DNA of 64,000 nucleotides from Onchocerca lupi (Eukaryota > Nematoda > Chromadorea > Rhabditida > Onchocercidae). Shown here in pieces: positions 39,034 to 51,172 of this stretch. Position 1 is the stretch's first letter. The number at the start of each line of letters is the position of its first letter. The notes under the pieces are model-generated. The model saw only the letters and a program-made list of their open reading frames with translations. It was not told where the DNA came from and did no database searches. A program made the position numbers and the translations under genes. The stretch is from the NCBI GenBank assembly GCA_028564675.1, contig JAOVVO010000114.1, forward strand, positions 92,347-156,346, written 5' to 3'.

Positions 39034-41321
39034 TGAAATTGCTGAAAATATTTTTCTTTCAGAAATTTTATCATAAAATATTTTCGCTTTTTTGCTATAT
39101 TTGATCATGTTATTACTCAAGATATCTGTATGCTATTATGTTTTAGAAATTTCGGAATTTTTCATTTCAAAATTTTAGAATCAATTTTTATTGCATCATA
39201 TCGATCGATTTAATCATTTTTTGATTTCTAAATCCGATGATAATTTTAGATTCCGTTATGCGCATGCCAAAGATCGCCTTCAGCGACGGCTATTTAATGC
39301 GGCTAAAAAAGCGTTAGCACGTATTCCAACAAGACCGTTACGTATTGGTGATAAGGAACTTGATACTGATTGTCCGGTTTGCATTGATCCATATCGAACC
39401 GGTGATATTATTCGTTCGCTTCCGTGTAGGTAAAATAATTATGTATCACATTTACTTTATATTTCTTTTTTCTTTTCAATTTAAAAATTTTTTAAATTCT
39501 TTCAAGTTGACTAAATTTTGACATTTTAAATCTTTATGTTCTAAGCAAAAAAAAAAAAAAGAAAAAAAGAAAAAAATTTACTCAATTTATTCAAAAAGAT
39601 TGAAATTTTTTTTTAATTCATCAAATATGAATGAAGATTTTCGAATTTTTCAGAATTTCCATGAGAAAAAATGAAAATTTTTTAGGCATATATTTCATAA
39701 AACATGCGTTGATCCATGGCTTCTAGAACACAGAACTTGTCCAATGTGTAAAAGTGATATTCTAAAGGTTTTTGTTCATTCTATCTTGAAATATACTGAT
39801 TATTGATATGATCGTATCAGTAATGTTGAAAGATATTTGATAGAAACTACGAAGCAATCTTGTTTAATTTCAGGCTTTCGGTTTTTATGTATCATCAGGT
39901 AAACATGCATCAAATGATATACATAGGGAAGATGTTCATCAACCATCAAGAGATGGTGATATATTTAGCGATGATGTACATTCCTTAACTGGATCTGAGT
40001 CCATATTTCGATTTACCGGACATAGCGATGGACGACATCCATCCAGTGCATCAAATTTCCCGCAACAACAACTTGTTCAGGTTCTAAAAAATATTCTCCA
40101 AAATATCATTCTGAAAGATGAAATTTTGAGAAAAATTGCTCTAAACTTTTAAAATTTAAATTTTGAAATTAATTTATTTGTAAATTGCTATCAAAAGGTT
40201 TGTTACAATTTGAAGATACTTCAAGATATATTATTTTATTAAATTAGCAACTATGATAAAAGATCTGCTGTACATTTATTGGATATTTGATATTTAATTG
40301 TGTTTTAAAAATAATCCTATTGTCATTTCTCAAATTTTTACTATCTTTTCACTTTATTGATTGGAGCAGAATTGATTTTCGATATTAGATGATTGCTTCA
40401 AACTTTTGAGACTTATATATCTAATCGTTGTTATTCCGAAAAAACGGTGAGATGTATAAATTGATGTTGCAAATGATATTTCAAATATTATCATTTTCAT
40501 TGATTATTTTGAATATTATCATTTCGTTTGGCAATTCAAATATTATCATTTCAATCTATAATTATTTTTAATGTTTCAGGTACTGCATTGCTCTAATATA
40601 AATACATTTTCAATAACGCCTTTAACAATACACTGTACTTCTCCAGAAAAAAATGTAAACAGTATGTGTAAACTTCCTTATCTTTTTTAACTTTTTCACA
40701 TCATTTTTATCATTTCAATTAAATTAATAACAATTCAAAATTCAAACAATATCTTCTCCAAAGTTCAACAATATGTCAGAATCGAAAATGCTCGATTTTT
40801 TCTAAATTATATAAACTACCAAAGAAATTTTTTATAAAACTTTTTTTCCGTCATAATGAGTAATATGTAGTATAACTTCATAATTACATCACTTGATAAG
40901 TAGTTCATTTGCAGCGAATTCCGAGCAAGAAAAGAATGAAACGAATCGAATCTCATGGCAATTTCGGAAGCCAATATCGACCGCTTCGCACGTCGTAAAT
41001 GTTTCGCATTTCCGTTCACGTTCTCTGTCACATGATCTGTCATCGCTCGAATCAGAAAAACCTAAAGCCAGAATCAGTCTCGGTTCCGGACTTACAACAC
41101 TTCACTTCCCACCGGTATCTATCAAAAATGTTACATATCGCGATAATACTTCACCCATATTGATGGCTTCATCTGACCCTACTTCACCTTCATTTACAGT
41201 ATCATCCAATCAGAAAAATTCCTGCATACAACAGAAATTAAAACCAAAACGCGTTAGCTCGCAGGATACCAAACGACCACAAGCAGAATCAAATTACTTA
41301 GCTAGCGTTGAGTCATTGTAA
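34258..41321 (+). CDS. Goliath-type transmembrane RING-H2 E3 ubiquitin ligase
   Basis: Eight exons: 34258-34320, 37632-37841, 38268-38608, 39250-39429, 39686-39767, 39874-40080, 40580-40661 and 40915-41321, giving 523 aa. Order: signal peptide from residue 1 (MEWLKMHYHILLFYAFQIIA, encoded alone by exon 1); a luminal PA-like region to about 175 that I recognise only by position; one TM at about 179-203 (VLFVSISFIILMIISLAWL, then TFYYIQR); linker FRYAHAKDRLQRRLF; and RING-H2 at about 246-286 beginning CPVCIDPYRTGDII and ending WLLEHRTCPMC, with all eight zinc ligands visible. A low-complexity Ser/Thr-rich tail follows. The TM-to-RING part matches Drosophila goliath and human RNF130/RNF150. The family ubiquitinates endosomal cargo. 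Intron 1 is 3.3 kb and carries repeats and a possible regulatory element. Confidence 0.9.
35500..35620. promoter_or_regulatory. Possible intronic regulatory element in Goliath-type intron 1
   Basis: A locally less AT-biased stretch with several known motif shapes: an inverted repeat TGACATTTGTCA (35520-35531), a perfect 12-bp palindromic E-box CACCAGCTGGTG (35546-35557), homeodomain-like TTAATTAG, and TTAATTGCTCATGCAAAG with an octamer-like core. Function is inferred from motif density only. Confidence 0.3.
36009..36232. repeat. 28-bp tandem repeat in intron 1
   Basis: About six near-identical copies of a 28-bp unit beginning GCGAATGCGATAAAATGATA and ending TATACTCT occupy 36009-36176, followed by shorter decayed copies. 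Copies differ by single bases, so the array is young. Confidence 0.95.
37560..37629. repeat. (ATT)n/(AAT)n triplet repeat abutting a splice acceptor
   Basis: ATT repeats, then AAT repeats, then ATT repeats again run into the TTATTAG acceptor of exon 2 of the Goliath-type gene. The ATT/AAT switch makes a self-complementary segment. Confidence 0.9.
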
Positions 41322-42561
41322 TATTTTTTCACTGATCTCTTATTTCAAAAGTTGCAAACTTTCCGACAGAAAAGTTTGCGAAAGATATTAATTTCGCAGA
41401 ATGTAGGACGAAACGAGATAAATCTTGTTGAATTATATGTTTCTAATCCTGTACAATCATTTAATAAACAAGCTTTAGTCTTACATACATCATATTTCGA
41501 TTTCAACAAAATTTCTTTTTTATGCATCTTAAAGTGCAATCTTTTAGATATCTTATTCGTTGCTTGTTGCCTTACTTCATAATCTGAATTAGGATTCTTA
41601 AAATTTTCGATTTATAGGAGAAACTGGCAATTATATGAGGTTAAAAAAATAAATTATTCAAAAAGTCAATACTATAGTAGGATGATAATTCACTTACGAA
41701 AGCGATGACAATTAAATGAATTTAATAACTTAAAACCTGAAAAATTCCAAGGTACTCTTTCTTCATTCTATGAATATTATGCAAAAAGAATTTTAAAAAA
41801 AAAAAGACTATTTATTTAAAACTACAAATAATCTTCTTTTACAATTTTTCCGATAATTTTACGGAGACTAATAAAAAATAGATCATTGAGTAAATTGCTA
41901 ACTATAAAGCAAAAGCTGATATTAAAATAGCAATTTTTCCAACGAATAAATTCAATAGCTATTTCTGTTTGTTTCTTTGTTATTATCTGCATTATTAATA
42001 TTACTATTACTAACCTTGCTTTCCTTAATAACAATCATCAGCTGTTCACTTACTGTATCCTTATTCTTCGCCAGGAAACCATCAACATTATAAATAAGGT
42101 ATTAAATTTTGTAATCGAAATTTACTCCTATGTCTTCATTGTGACGGAAATGATTCAGCAACTTGTGAAAAAAATTTATAAAACCTATATTGCAGAGAAT
42201 TCATAAAATAAATTTGTTGAAGAACTACATGGTACTAACTACTACACCATCATCGCTTCATTATAAAATGATGTGGTTGGGAATTGCTTTATATTTCATT
42301 AAGTTAAATGAGAATAGGTAAAAATTATTACTAAATAATAGATACATTTGTATGACACATTGCATAATCTTCAGCCAGTAATATGATGGCATTAAAAGAC
42401 AAAACGATACGTACCAGTGAAATAATTTAAAATTGTAAAATAAAACGATGGTATTATAGAAGCTATATCGATTTATAATGATTTTAATTAATACAATACA
42501 TAATTTGTGATTTTTTTTTATATAATTGTATTCTACATTGTATATGTGCAAATAAATGAAG
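41322..42561. other. 3' flank of Goliath-type gene, no supported gene
   Basis: About 1.2 kb between convergent stops. Open frames here (for example 41352-41582 on + and 42261-42551 on -) have AT-driven composition and no recognisable family. Confidence 0.55.
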
Positions 42562-43905
42562 CTATTTCTTTTGTGTCAGTGACTTCTTCAATTCTTCACC
42601 AAATGTCTTCGAGAAAAATTTAATTCGTTCCGAAAAATCCCGAAAAATTGATATACGCATACCATACATTGTTGAGACGAAAAAACGCGCAACTGAACGA
42701 ATTACTTTTGAATCTGCTAGCTGGAATGAAAAACAAAATAAATTCAGACGAATGAAATAAGTAGGAAGCTAAAGTAAAGCTTCCTATCCAAGTCCTATTT
42801 AATTCTATTTGTTTTACTGAATCGATTTTATTCTTTTCTAATAAGTCCACCACTTTCATGGTTTTAGTATTCTTCTTTTTTCTTCCACCCTCTGATTTGA
42901 TACTAATTTTCATTCATTAATTGCAATTTGAATAATTAAGTTATTGTATGACACACAGCGAAGAACACTTTCAACATGAATGCTAAAAAATTTGCCTCCC
43001 TTAATAATCTCACTTATCAGCACAGTGTCTGCTATCTGAAGAATAACACATCAAAGATATTAAACATCATCATTTTATATTCTCAGAAAAAGAGATAGAA
43101 AAATGATAAAACAACCAACAATACTTCATGATGTTGAGACTCTTTTATAAATCAAAGTTCATGAGGTATACGAATATAAAAACAACTGAAATGATGAGAT
43201 ACGTAATAAAGCTATTCAAATATATTTTGCCTTTATGATTAAACTGCATACCTTCTGAATCACATGCTCTTGATTTAAATATTGCCTGAAAATACTCTTT
43301 CTTTCTTTCAAAACTTTAAAAAAAAAAAAATGTAATACTTTTTTTCTTTCACATTAAAAGATTAATTTCATGTTTTCTTTTTCATTCTATATGATGAGTT
43401 TCATTATATTTTAAAATATTCGGATAACAAATCTGACTATCACTTTCGATGAAGAATCAAATTTGATTCATGCATCCAGCAGATAGAGATCTAGCTCATA
43501 TCTTTAATGAGTAAAAAGTAAAAAATAATTGATGCTTTCAGTTGATAAATGATTTTACTTAATTTTCATTGGATAAAAGATTCTATGCACACTATAGCTT
43601 TTTTTTTTTTTTTTTCGAAAAATATGAAAGTAGCGAAAAATATGGCACTGAGCTGACCAGGAATATCAACTCTTTATAAACAGTGCAACCATTGATGACA
43701 CGTAACATGTAACGCTTGACGTGCGATGCACTAATATGAATGAAATGTATAAACTAAATAAATAAAGATTTAATGAGGACGTGAGAATTATCAAAAAAGG
43801 GAAAAAGCAGAAGTTTGTCAATATTTGATTACAATTAAAAAGGAATAATACCTCAAGAATTGATGCCACATAATGAATCACACCATGTGTGAAACGATCT
43901 TGCAC
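42562..43905 (-). CDS. Uncertain small multi-exon gene (or two), histone-fold-like plus NCBP2AS2-like segment
   Basis: Phase-compatible exons: about 43904-43852 (start unknown), 43285-43252, 43031-42953, 42902-42818 and 42720-42562 (TAG). The 3' exon reads LADSKVIRSVARFF ... FSERIKFFSKTFGEELKKSL, reminding me of the NCBP2AS2 family (small proteins with SESxPIRRAAQ and ERFxxxFxxEL segments). The upstream exons read QDRFTHGVIHYVASILEA, TVLISEIIKGGKFFSIHVES and NTKTMKVVDLLEKN, which loosely resemble the CENP-S/MHF1 histone fold (VHY, ISEL and EDVKLL landmarks). Either one gene or two adjacent genes is possible. The first exon, and so the start, is missing. Similarities are from memory and weak. 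Confidence 0.35.
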
Positions 43906-44661
43906 TTACGGGTTATCTGAAATTAGCCTAATTAAGGACCATATGTAAAAAACAACATCTTTCCATCAACCCCAATCAGCGGGACAAATAAATATGACCA
44001 AGATGATCTATCCGACGACTCAATCCCTTCCATTAAATCATTGCAAAGTGAACCTGAGCCCAATTCCGAAGTGAAATGAATCGGTGCCCAATTCCTGAAT
44101 CTGATTCCTGATTCTCGAAGTAATCGAGAAGGGAAAGTCACGTGAGAAGTCATGATTTGGTTTGAAGTAGCTGAGATTCTAGTTGGAAGTGACCTGGTTG
44201 AGAGAAAAGAATTAGAGATTATGATTTAATCAAAAATAATTGGGATGAGAGGATTAAATGAAAAGGTCGGAAATAACCGGAGTATGGGAATCAAAGGTGA
44301 AAGATTTCATTGAGAGAGACAAACAGATAGAACAGGAAAATGTGGGAAAAACTTGGTATGTAGAACTGAATTACTCATTAATTCAGTTTTACCTTTTAGT
44401 TTTGTTTATGTTCGTATTTCATCCGTTCGCTGAAATTTATCTTGCGATTTCTTCTATCTTCTCTTTTTTTTTTTTTTTTTTCAATAACTAATTGATATTA
44501 TATAATCAAGCTTTGTGTTGCATAATTTGATCAATCGTGGTAAGATATGATCAAATAGATCTGCAAAATTGTAACCGAAGTTTTCCGGAAACTTTTCAGA
44601 TTGTATTTTCTTGCCAATAGAAGTTTAAAGAAGTTTAAGTTTTAAGGTATATCACATATAT
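43906..44661. other. Upstream region of FBXO28-like gene; possible extra exon
   Basis: At 44258-44346 a + strand frame starts MKRSEITGVWESKVKDF and ends at a fair donor (TTG|GTATGT). It cannot be joined in frame to the F-box exon, so it could only be a 5' UTR exon or chance. The minus-strand frame 43932-44153 has no support. Confidence 0.35.
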
Positions 44662-47113
44662 ATGGCAAGCATATTGACAGAATCAGAATGCACTAGCATG
44701 ACGATATCTGCAAGCATTACTTTTAATACACTTCCGGTGGAAATTATCACATACATCTTGAACTGTCTTCCCTACGATGATATCAGTTCATTGAGAGCCG
44801 TTAGTTTTTCAATTTTTTATTTTTGATTTTCTGAATTTAAACTATCTGTTGTAAACTATCTGTTGTTTATGAAAGAGCGGATAGTGATAGATAATCAGAA
44901 AAGGATCGATGATGATTCTTATCTCAGCTCTGTTTCCTTCATTTTATGTAAGAAATATATGGTTATTTTTAAAGAAATTAAATTCTTTCTTTTTTTTTTT
45001 CCAAATGAACACTGATAATAAATGATTCCCTTTCAAAAATTTTTACAATTATTTCAATTCAGGTTTCCAAAAGTTTCGATGTGGTAGCACGTTCCATCTT
45101 AAACAATTCATTTTTTCGTCTCGGTGAACAACTAGATAAAGCAATGAGTCGGATGAAAAAGATGTTACCGAAAAGGGAATCACAACGAAGGCATTAATTT
45201 TTGTCGTTTTATTTCAATAATTGGGTTTTTCATTAGCGCCATTGTTATTCAAGACAAAAATTCGTCTTAATAGGTCACTATGGTTTTCAGTGTGAAGTAA
45301 GAATGATCAGTGAAAAAAGCATCATAATTGAAGTGCGGTATCAAAAAACAGATATTCCAATCTTTCATTTGTTCAGGGTAAGAAGTGATAGGAAATAATT
45401 TACCAATATGAATTTCTTTTCTGTAATAAGAGATTTATGAAAGCAACATAAGGAAGATAGAGCTAGTAATATTTTTTTATTGAAAATATAGGCATTTTTA
45501 ATATTTTGAATTGCGGAAACTATTAAAAATAAAATTTCTGCTAAATATAACAGTATTTACTTTTTTGATTACTTTAATCAGTATAGTGATTGCAGGACAG
45601 TAGTTTAACGAATCATTTTAGGAGTGTGAAAGATTTTATTGCTAATATTTGGCAAGTATAAAATTGTTTGCCGCATATTCGATTTTTTCACTATTCTGTT
45701 CAAGAATATAGACCTCTTCCTTAATGTGAAATCGAATGACAGACATTCATTTTTATGAAATTAATATAATCCTTTATGTTTAAGGCTACATACTTTATCG
45801 CGCGTCAATGAAGTTTATTCAGCGTTGGAAACACGTTATGCATTGCTTTCGATGACATTCAGGAAGTATATTGATAATGATTCATGTTGCTTCATAGCTG
45901 GCAAGGTAAGTAATAGCTAGTGATTCGTGAATTTTGATAGCTGTTATAGTGGTAGCTGTTTCTAACTGAAGTGGAACCTTTTATAAGACAAATAAGTTTA
46001 GTCGCTTTATTTATAAGATAATTTAAAATGTGCTTTAATGGATGCTTCACTGCAATTGATTCGTACTGAATTATTATATATAATTCATTCAGGTATTGGA
46101 TGAAGGTTTTTCTGTGCTGCGTATGTTGGATAGTTGTATTAAACGGAAAGTGCAACCACCGGAAACACAGGAATCATTAAAAGACATTCGAGATTATTCT
46201 AGGTTTACTGTGTTGAAATAAATCATGAGAAATCAGAGATTTATGATGATTAGTGACAAATTTCATAAAAATAGTTGCCATATTTACATTTCTCATCATT
46301 TTCATCATTATTAATTAAATACTGATTATGGTTCTCACTGTTATTGTCTCATTATTTTAAAATTTTTTTAGTATGGCAATGGAATACTTTGAAGAACAAA
46401 TTGCACCAGCTCTACGTATTCGAGATCCTTTGAGTCTTCTTTGTCGTTCTCATTCTCGATACTCATTAGAATCGTTTCCCAATAGCTTTTCGTCTACCAC
46501 ATTGAGTGATAGGTATATCAGCTAAGATGATTCTGTTATCACGGATACACTTTACACACAAATGGTTTTTATTGCATTACTTTTTGCTGAATAAAAAAGA
46601 GGATTTTATTTAGCGTTCGTTCGTTGTGCAGTTCATCCTCTTCGAATATCGTAATAAGCAGAAATATCAACAGTCCGATAAGGCCTAATCTCGATGATTT
46701 TGCAAAAATGAACCAATGGAAAAAGAAGATTGATGATAAAGTCAAACAGCATGAACGGATAATCGCTGAACAGGATCGTGTGATACGTGAACAAAGCAAA
46801 GCTATAAATAGTATCATTGAATGCATGCATCAAGTAATTTCTTTTTCTACCATATTAAATATCAATTTTCGACAAATAGGGAGAGTCCTTTATGTATGAT
46901 AATTAGTGATTTTTGATCCATGTTATTCTATTCATTGTTGATTTGCAGATTAGCTCGAAAATTTCGTTCAACTTCATGAAAGAATTGAAAGCTGTGGAAG
47001 AGTTGTCGCAACCAAGTTCATCACCTGCAGGTCCATCCGAAAAAGTAAAACGTTTGGGAAAAAGAAAATCCAATACAATGTTATCTAAAAAAAATGCAAA
47101 GCGAAATAACTAA
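44662..47113 (+). CDS. FBXO28: FBXO28-like F-box protein
   Basis: Seven exons: 44662-44799, 45063-45190, 45785-45905, 46093-46202, 46372-46512, 46614-46833 and 46949-47113, giving 340 aa (human 368). F-box at about residues 20-62 (FNTLPVEIITYILNCL, then SLRAVSKSFDVVARSIL). Family-specific stretches are LPKRESQRR, ETRYALLSMTFRKYIDNDSC followed by CFIAGKVLDE, and SMAMEYFEEQIAPALR. A coiled coil (KQHERIIAEQDRVIREQSKA) and a basic, NLS-like tail (KRLGKRKSNTMLSKKNAKR) follow. F-box proteins are substrate adaptors of SCF ubiquitin ligases; vertebrate FBXO28 acts in the nucleus on MYC and topoisomerase II alpha. The RESQR-R junction needs a GC donor at 45191. The 594-nt intron 2 holds an exon-like segment at 45291-45377. 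Confidence 0.93.
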
Positions 47114-48298
47114 TTACTACTTGTCGGCTGTAACTACCGTTTCTTAGAGAAGCAATTAATTATTTTTTGTTGGGTTGTGGGTTATCATATTAAGCATATA
47201 GTTGACGTGATGCATAATCTCGACGTTTAATTCTTAAAATTTAGTAAAAATTTATCTGTCAAGCATTTATCTTCCATATTAACTAGGAGACAATATTTAT
47301 ATCATCTGCACTCAACACGGGTTTCTTTTAATACTGTATACTTTCTGTATTCATGTCGTTGTAAGATATGTGGAATGAGAAATGATTAATTAGACCAAAT
47401 ATAGACCAAAAGAAAAAATGTATAGATCAAAAGCTCACTAAATCATTTTGAACTTGAAAACATTATTTTTTGTTTACCTGTAGAAGATTAATCCTATAAA
47501 TTAACATTATTCCATGAAATATGCATCTTTTACCCTATTTTCTATCATATTTTCATGTTTTATTTATTTAATGTCAAAATTTGTTAGCAGAATCAGGAAA
47601 AGAATTGCACTCATGTTTGCTCAGCAAAAAGAACTATTTATTTTCGGCACTGATTGCAACACAGTTTTTAGTGGGTGATTGTAAGCATTAGTTAACTATT
47701 GCATATGATAACTTTCATATGCATTTCAAATTCTTCAATAATTTTATGAACATAAATGTTTGAAGAAAAGGGAAAATGTTCCTAAGCTCATTTCTAGACT
47801 GCATATGAAAAGACTTCCTTGCATTTTTAATGAGATTTGCTTGCTCGACAGATGATATTTGGAATTGCAAAAATAGACTTTAAGAAGCTAGTATATGTGT
47901 TAACGGCAGATCATCAGCAATATCCTGCTGGTGTGAGGATCAAATAATAGCTTCGGGTACCGGATTTAATTAGCAGATTGACATCACTTATATACTTAAC
48001 AACATATGAGGAGAACAGTTATGATCACTGATATCATAAGAATTTTCAAATGTTACGAATAAATAATAAAGCATAAAAATCACCGTTAATCACATAACAG
48101 TAATTTTTCTTGTTTTATCACATATTTGAAGTAATATGATTATTTTACTACACACTGAACATAAAGAATGAAACACCGGACTCTGCGATTCTATATACTA
48201 GACAATACATGTAATACTGATACTAGTCTTACAATACATGAATTAAAAGACTTTGATATCATATATTTAACTGTAACTAAGGAAATCAGTAATGCTCA
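47114..48298. other. Convergent 3' flanks of FBXO28-like and GLTP genes
   Basis: About 1.2 kb between stop codons. No supported gene and no obvious repeat. Confidence 0.6.
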
Positions 48299-49663
48299 TT
48301 AATTTATTAATAATTTTTTTATCAGTAGTGGATTCGGAGTATCTAGTTTTTTCTTGATGTAATAATTAACAATATGAGCTACGTTAATCCTAAAGTTGTC
48401 GAGATGTGCTGCGATATGTTCAATGCATATATCATCCACACCTTCCTCGCCTTCGGCAAGTATTTTCAAAATAGTACTCCGAGTTGGAGCTGCCAGAATA
48501 ACGACCTGAGATTGCATGAAATGATATGAATAGTGAAGCAGAGTCATTCATAAAGAGTCATAAGGAATAATAGTATTATTAGTTTGAAGTAATTCATGGA
48601 TACAAAAGTATGAGGGTGGGAAACCAAAACTGCAAGCTTACCTTAAATAACTGCTTTGATATGAACCCGTGATGCCTTTTAAGCGTATTATTATAAGCGT
48701 TGTTGATGGAACCCGTTAAGCTATTTGTTTTTTTCTTATCTATTGAAGATCGATATACTTGCACCATTTCCGACAAAAATTCAAGCATAAATTCTAAACC
48801 TCTAAAAAATAAATACAATGTTGTAATAACAGAACAACTTACTAAATAATCACAGTCGTTTCTCTTCCTCAAGAACACAAAAATTTGAAACCTTTTTTCT
48901 AAAGCGCAGTCTTTGCACAAAACAATCAAATATATATTCCAGAAAGCTTCAAGCTATGTTACAAAACCATATATATAATCTAGTACATGTTTCTTGAGTC
49001 TTACCGCTGAAAAGAAGCAAAATTCAATTTTGCTCAATGTGCTGAGCAAAGATGCGTCTTTTGTATCAATCTGAAAGGAAACTAACCCGACCTTTTCAGC
49101 CATAATAGTCCTTCAGTAGCTATGCCCATTTTACCGTTATTTTTAGCGAGATCATCTTCAATCAGATCCTCGATATATTTGCACTTGTCTTTCTCACTTT
49201 CGTACTTCGTTCTAACTTTGGTAACATTCCCGCTAATATCATTCTTGATCGGAATAAATGCTGTTCCTAGGAAACCTGAAACATTACCGTTAAAATAGCA
49301 GTCGCGAAAACTGTCAGAACATAGCATTGATGACCTTTGACAAATACTCAGCTTTTATGTGATCTAGTCTTCAGTCGTAGGCAGCACATAGCAATTAATT
49401 ATTATTTAAAGTAATACTCGTAAAGTTAAGTTTTACAAGAAGAGGAATTTGAAATGCCAGAAAGATGCAACAGAGTGAGGAAACACTATTTAAAGACTGA
49501 AATTTTAAAGATTGAAAATTCTAAGTTTACCTACGAAATCAGCGATGCCTTGACAAGCTCTAAGGAATTGTTCGGTTGGAACTTTGTCATTCTCGATCAT
49601 CGGAAACATCAATTCTGGATGCGAAAAGTACGTGGAAACTTCATTTAGTGGTACTACATCCAT
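48299..49663 (-). CDS. GLTP: Glycolipid transfer protein (GLTP)
   Basis: Four exons, 49663-49531, 49275-49092, 48801-48642 and 48505-48299, give 227 aa (human 209). The all-helical GLTP fold is recognised from FLRACQGIADFVGFLG, FIPIKNDISGNVTKV, LLWLKRGLEFM and LKRHHGFISKQLFK. The glycolipid headgroup residues are present: Asp, Asn and Lys of DISGNVTK, Trp of WLKRGL, and His of the KRHHGF motif. Family role: cytosolic transfer of glycosphingolipids between membranes, with binding of ER VAP proteins. The ATG lies 14 nt after TTTCAG (49678-49680), a candidate spliced-leader acceptor. It is divergent from the ATP synthase gene about 0.9 kb away. The C-terminal tail is about 15 residues longer than in human. 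Confidence 0.95.
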
Positions 49664-50570
49664 TTTTACAATTATGTCTGAAATTGATTGAAAAAAATAT
49701 TGAAGATTCCATTTTCTTATAGTATGCTCATTTCGCTGCTGTATTCTTTTAAATAAAATTCTGGCAGTTGCTTGTTGGATATCATCCGCTATAAGTATTC
49801 AACGCAAACAGGTCTAGCCAACAGCATACTTTCATTTTACTTTTTTAGTAATTGCATTATCTTCTAGACTCATTTTAACAGTAAAAACTAAAAATTAGCA
49901 AATTGCCAGAAAGTAATCCCTGACTATTTCTTGGCAATTTACCAACTGACCAAGAGAGTTGAATGACGTCTGGATATCACACTGAGCAATGTATCATTCA
50001 TATATAGAATGAACTTCATGAAAACCATCACAGTTTCTCGTTTCTGTCATGAAACTTAAGTTTCATTTCAACAAACTATATTTAACGAGAAGTGGTCGGT
50101 CCATCAAATGTCGTATGTGCTGTGGAGCAATTGGGAATTATCCAAGTTTTGATTACAGTAGTTGGGGGGATGTGTTGAGGTAGTTGCGGTCCTTAGCTTA
50201 TTCCTGGGAAATATATGTTGAGTTCTTTATAGTATTTGTTTTACTTGGTCATTTGCCCTTTGTGTCACCCTTTTCCATCCTGAAATGCATTCCCTGCTTA
50301 TCCTGAAATGCTCCTTTTACCTATCCTAAATTCTATTTCTCACTACTCCCGACATGAATATGCAATTTGTCGAGAATCCCGAAATAATCTGCAATATGTG
50401 GCTAGAGTTCCTTCTCAAATGATCATGAGATGTGGTCCTTTTTAGAATGTTTTGATTTTGGATTCCTTTTTTTAATGTAGTGATAATTGTATCCTTAATC
50501 GACTATTCTTTATTTTGGCGAATTTTTCGATTTGACTGAATTTCAGGAAGTTCAATAAAAATCCTCCAGC
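49664..50570. promoter_or_regulatory. Divergent promoter region, GLTP and ATP synthase c
   Basis: About 900 bp between the two start codons. It contains a GLTP acceptor at 49678-49680 (-) and a TTTCAG acceptor at 50546 (+) 24 nt before the ATP synthase ATG. A less AT-rich patch lies near 50090-50420. No specific binding site is claimed. Confidence 0.45.
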
Positions 50571-51172
50571 ATGTACTGCCATCGACTTTCAATTCCTGTT
50601 ACACGTATTTCGGTAAGTTAACTTTTGATCCATTTTTACGAATTTCAGAAAAGTACAGTTGAAAACCATAAGGAATGTTTACTGCAGGATAGATTGGTTA
50701 GTAATGAATGATCGAAAATTTGGCAAGCAAATGTTAATATTTCAGATCATATGGAATGGTTGCATTGGCTGTTACTGTCAGTTTTTACTGGAATAAGCAG
50801 AGATTTTACTCTAAAAAGAATATCTATGAATGAAATGTTTTCTTTTTGATGGGGGTGAATGGATAATTGCAGATGTTACCAGTACTATTCCGTTCGAAGC
50901 AGGGAGCATTAGTTCGTTGTTTGCAAACATCATCAGTGCAGCGTGACATTGACAGTGCAGCGAAATATGTTGGAGCTGGTGCTGCAACAGTTGGTGTAGC
51001 CGGTTCCGGCGCTGGTATCGGCAATGTGTTTGGTTCGCTCGTTATCGGTTATGCTCGAAATCCATCCGCGAAAAATCAGCTTTTCTCATATGCGATCCTT
51101 GGTTTTGCTCTTTCTGAGGCTATGGGCCTTTTTTGCCTTTGTATGGGTTTCTGTATTTTATTTGCCTTTTAA
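50571..51172 (+). CDS. ATP5MC: ATP synthase membrane subunit c (F0 c-ring), mitochondrial
   Basis: Two exons, 50571-50612 and 50873-51172, give 113 aa. The first about 37 residues (MYCHRLSIPVTRIS, then basic and hydroxylated residues with no acids up to QTSSVQ) form a mitochondrial import presequence. The mature c subunit starts about RDIDSAAKYVGAGAATVGVA, with the glycine-rich first helix, the polar loop YARNPSAKNQ and the second helix GFALSEAMGLFCLCMGF carrying the proton-binding Glu. It forms the rotating c-ring of Complex V in the inner membrane. Length and sequence are normal for the family. It is a nuclear gene whose promoter faces GLTP. Confidence 0.97.

Noticed and set aside
43932..44153. 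73-codon frame on -
   Set aside because: Composition comes from a short degenerate AATTCCTGAATC-type duplication; it contains no splice-compatible link to the neighbouring exons.
44258..44346. Possible first coding exon of the FBXO28-like gene
   Set aside because: It ends at a fair donor but cannot join in frame to any acceptor leading to the F-box exon.
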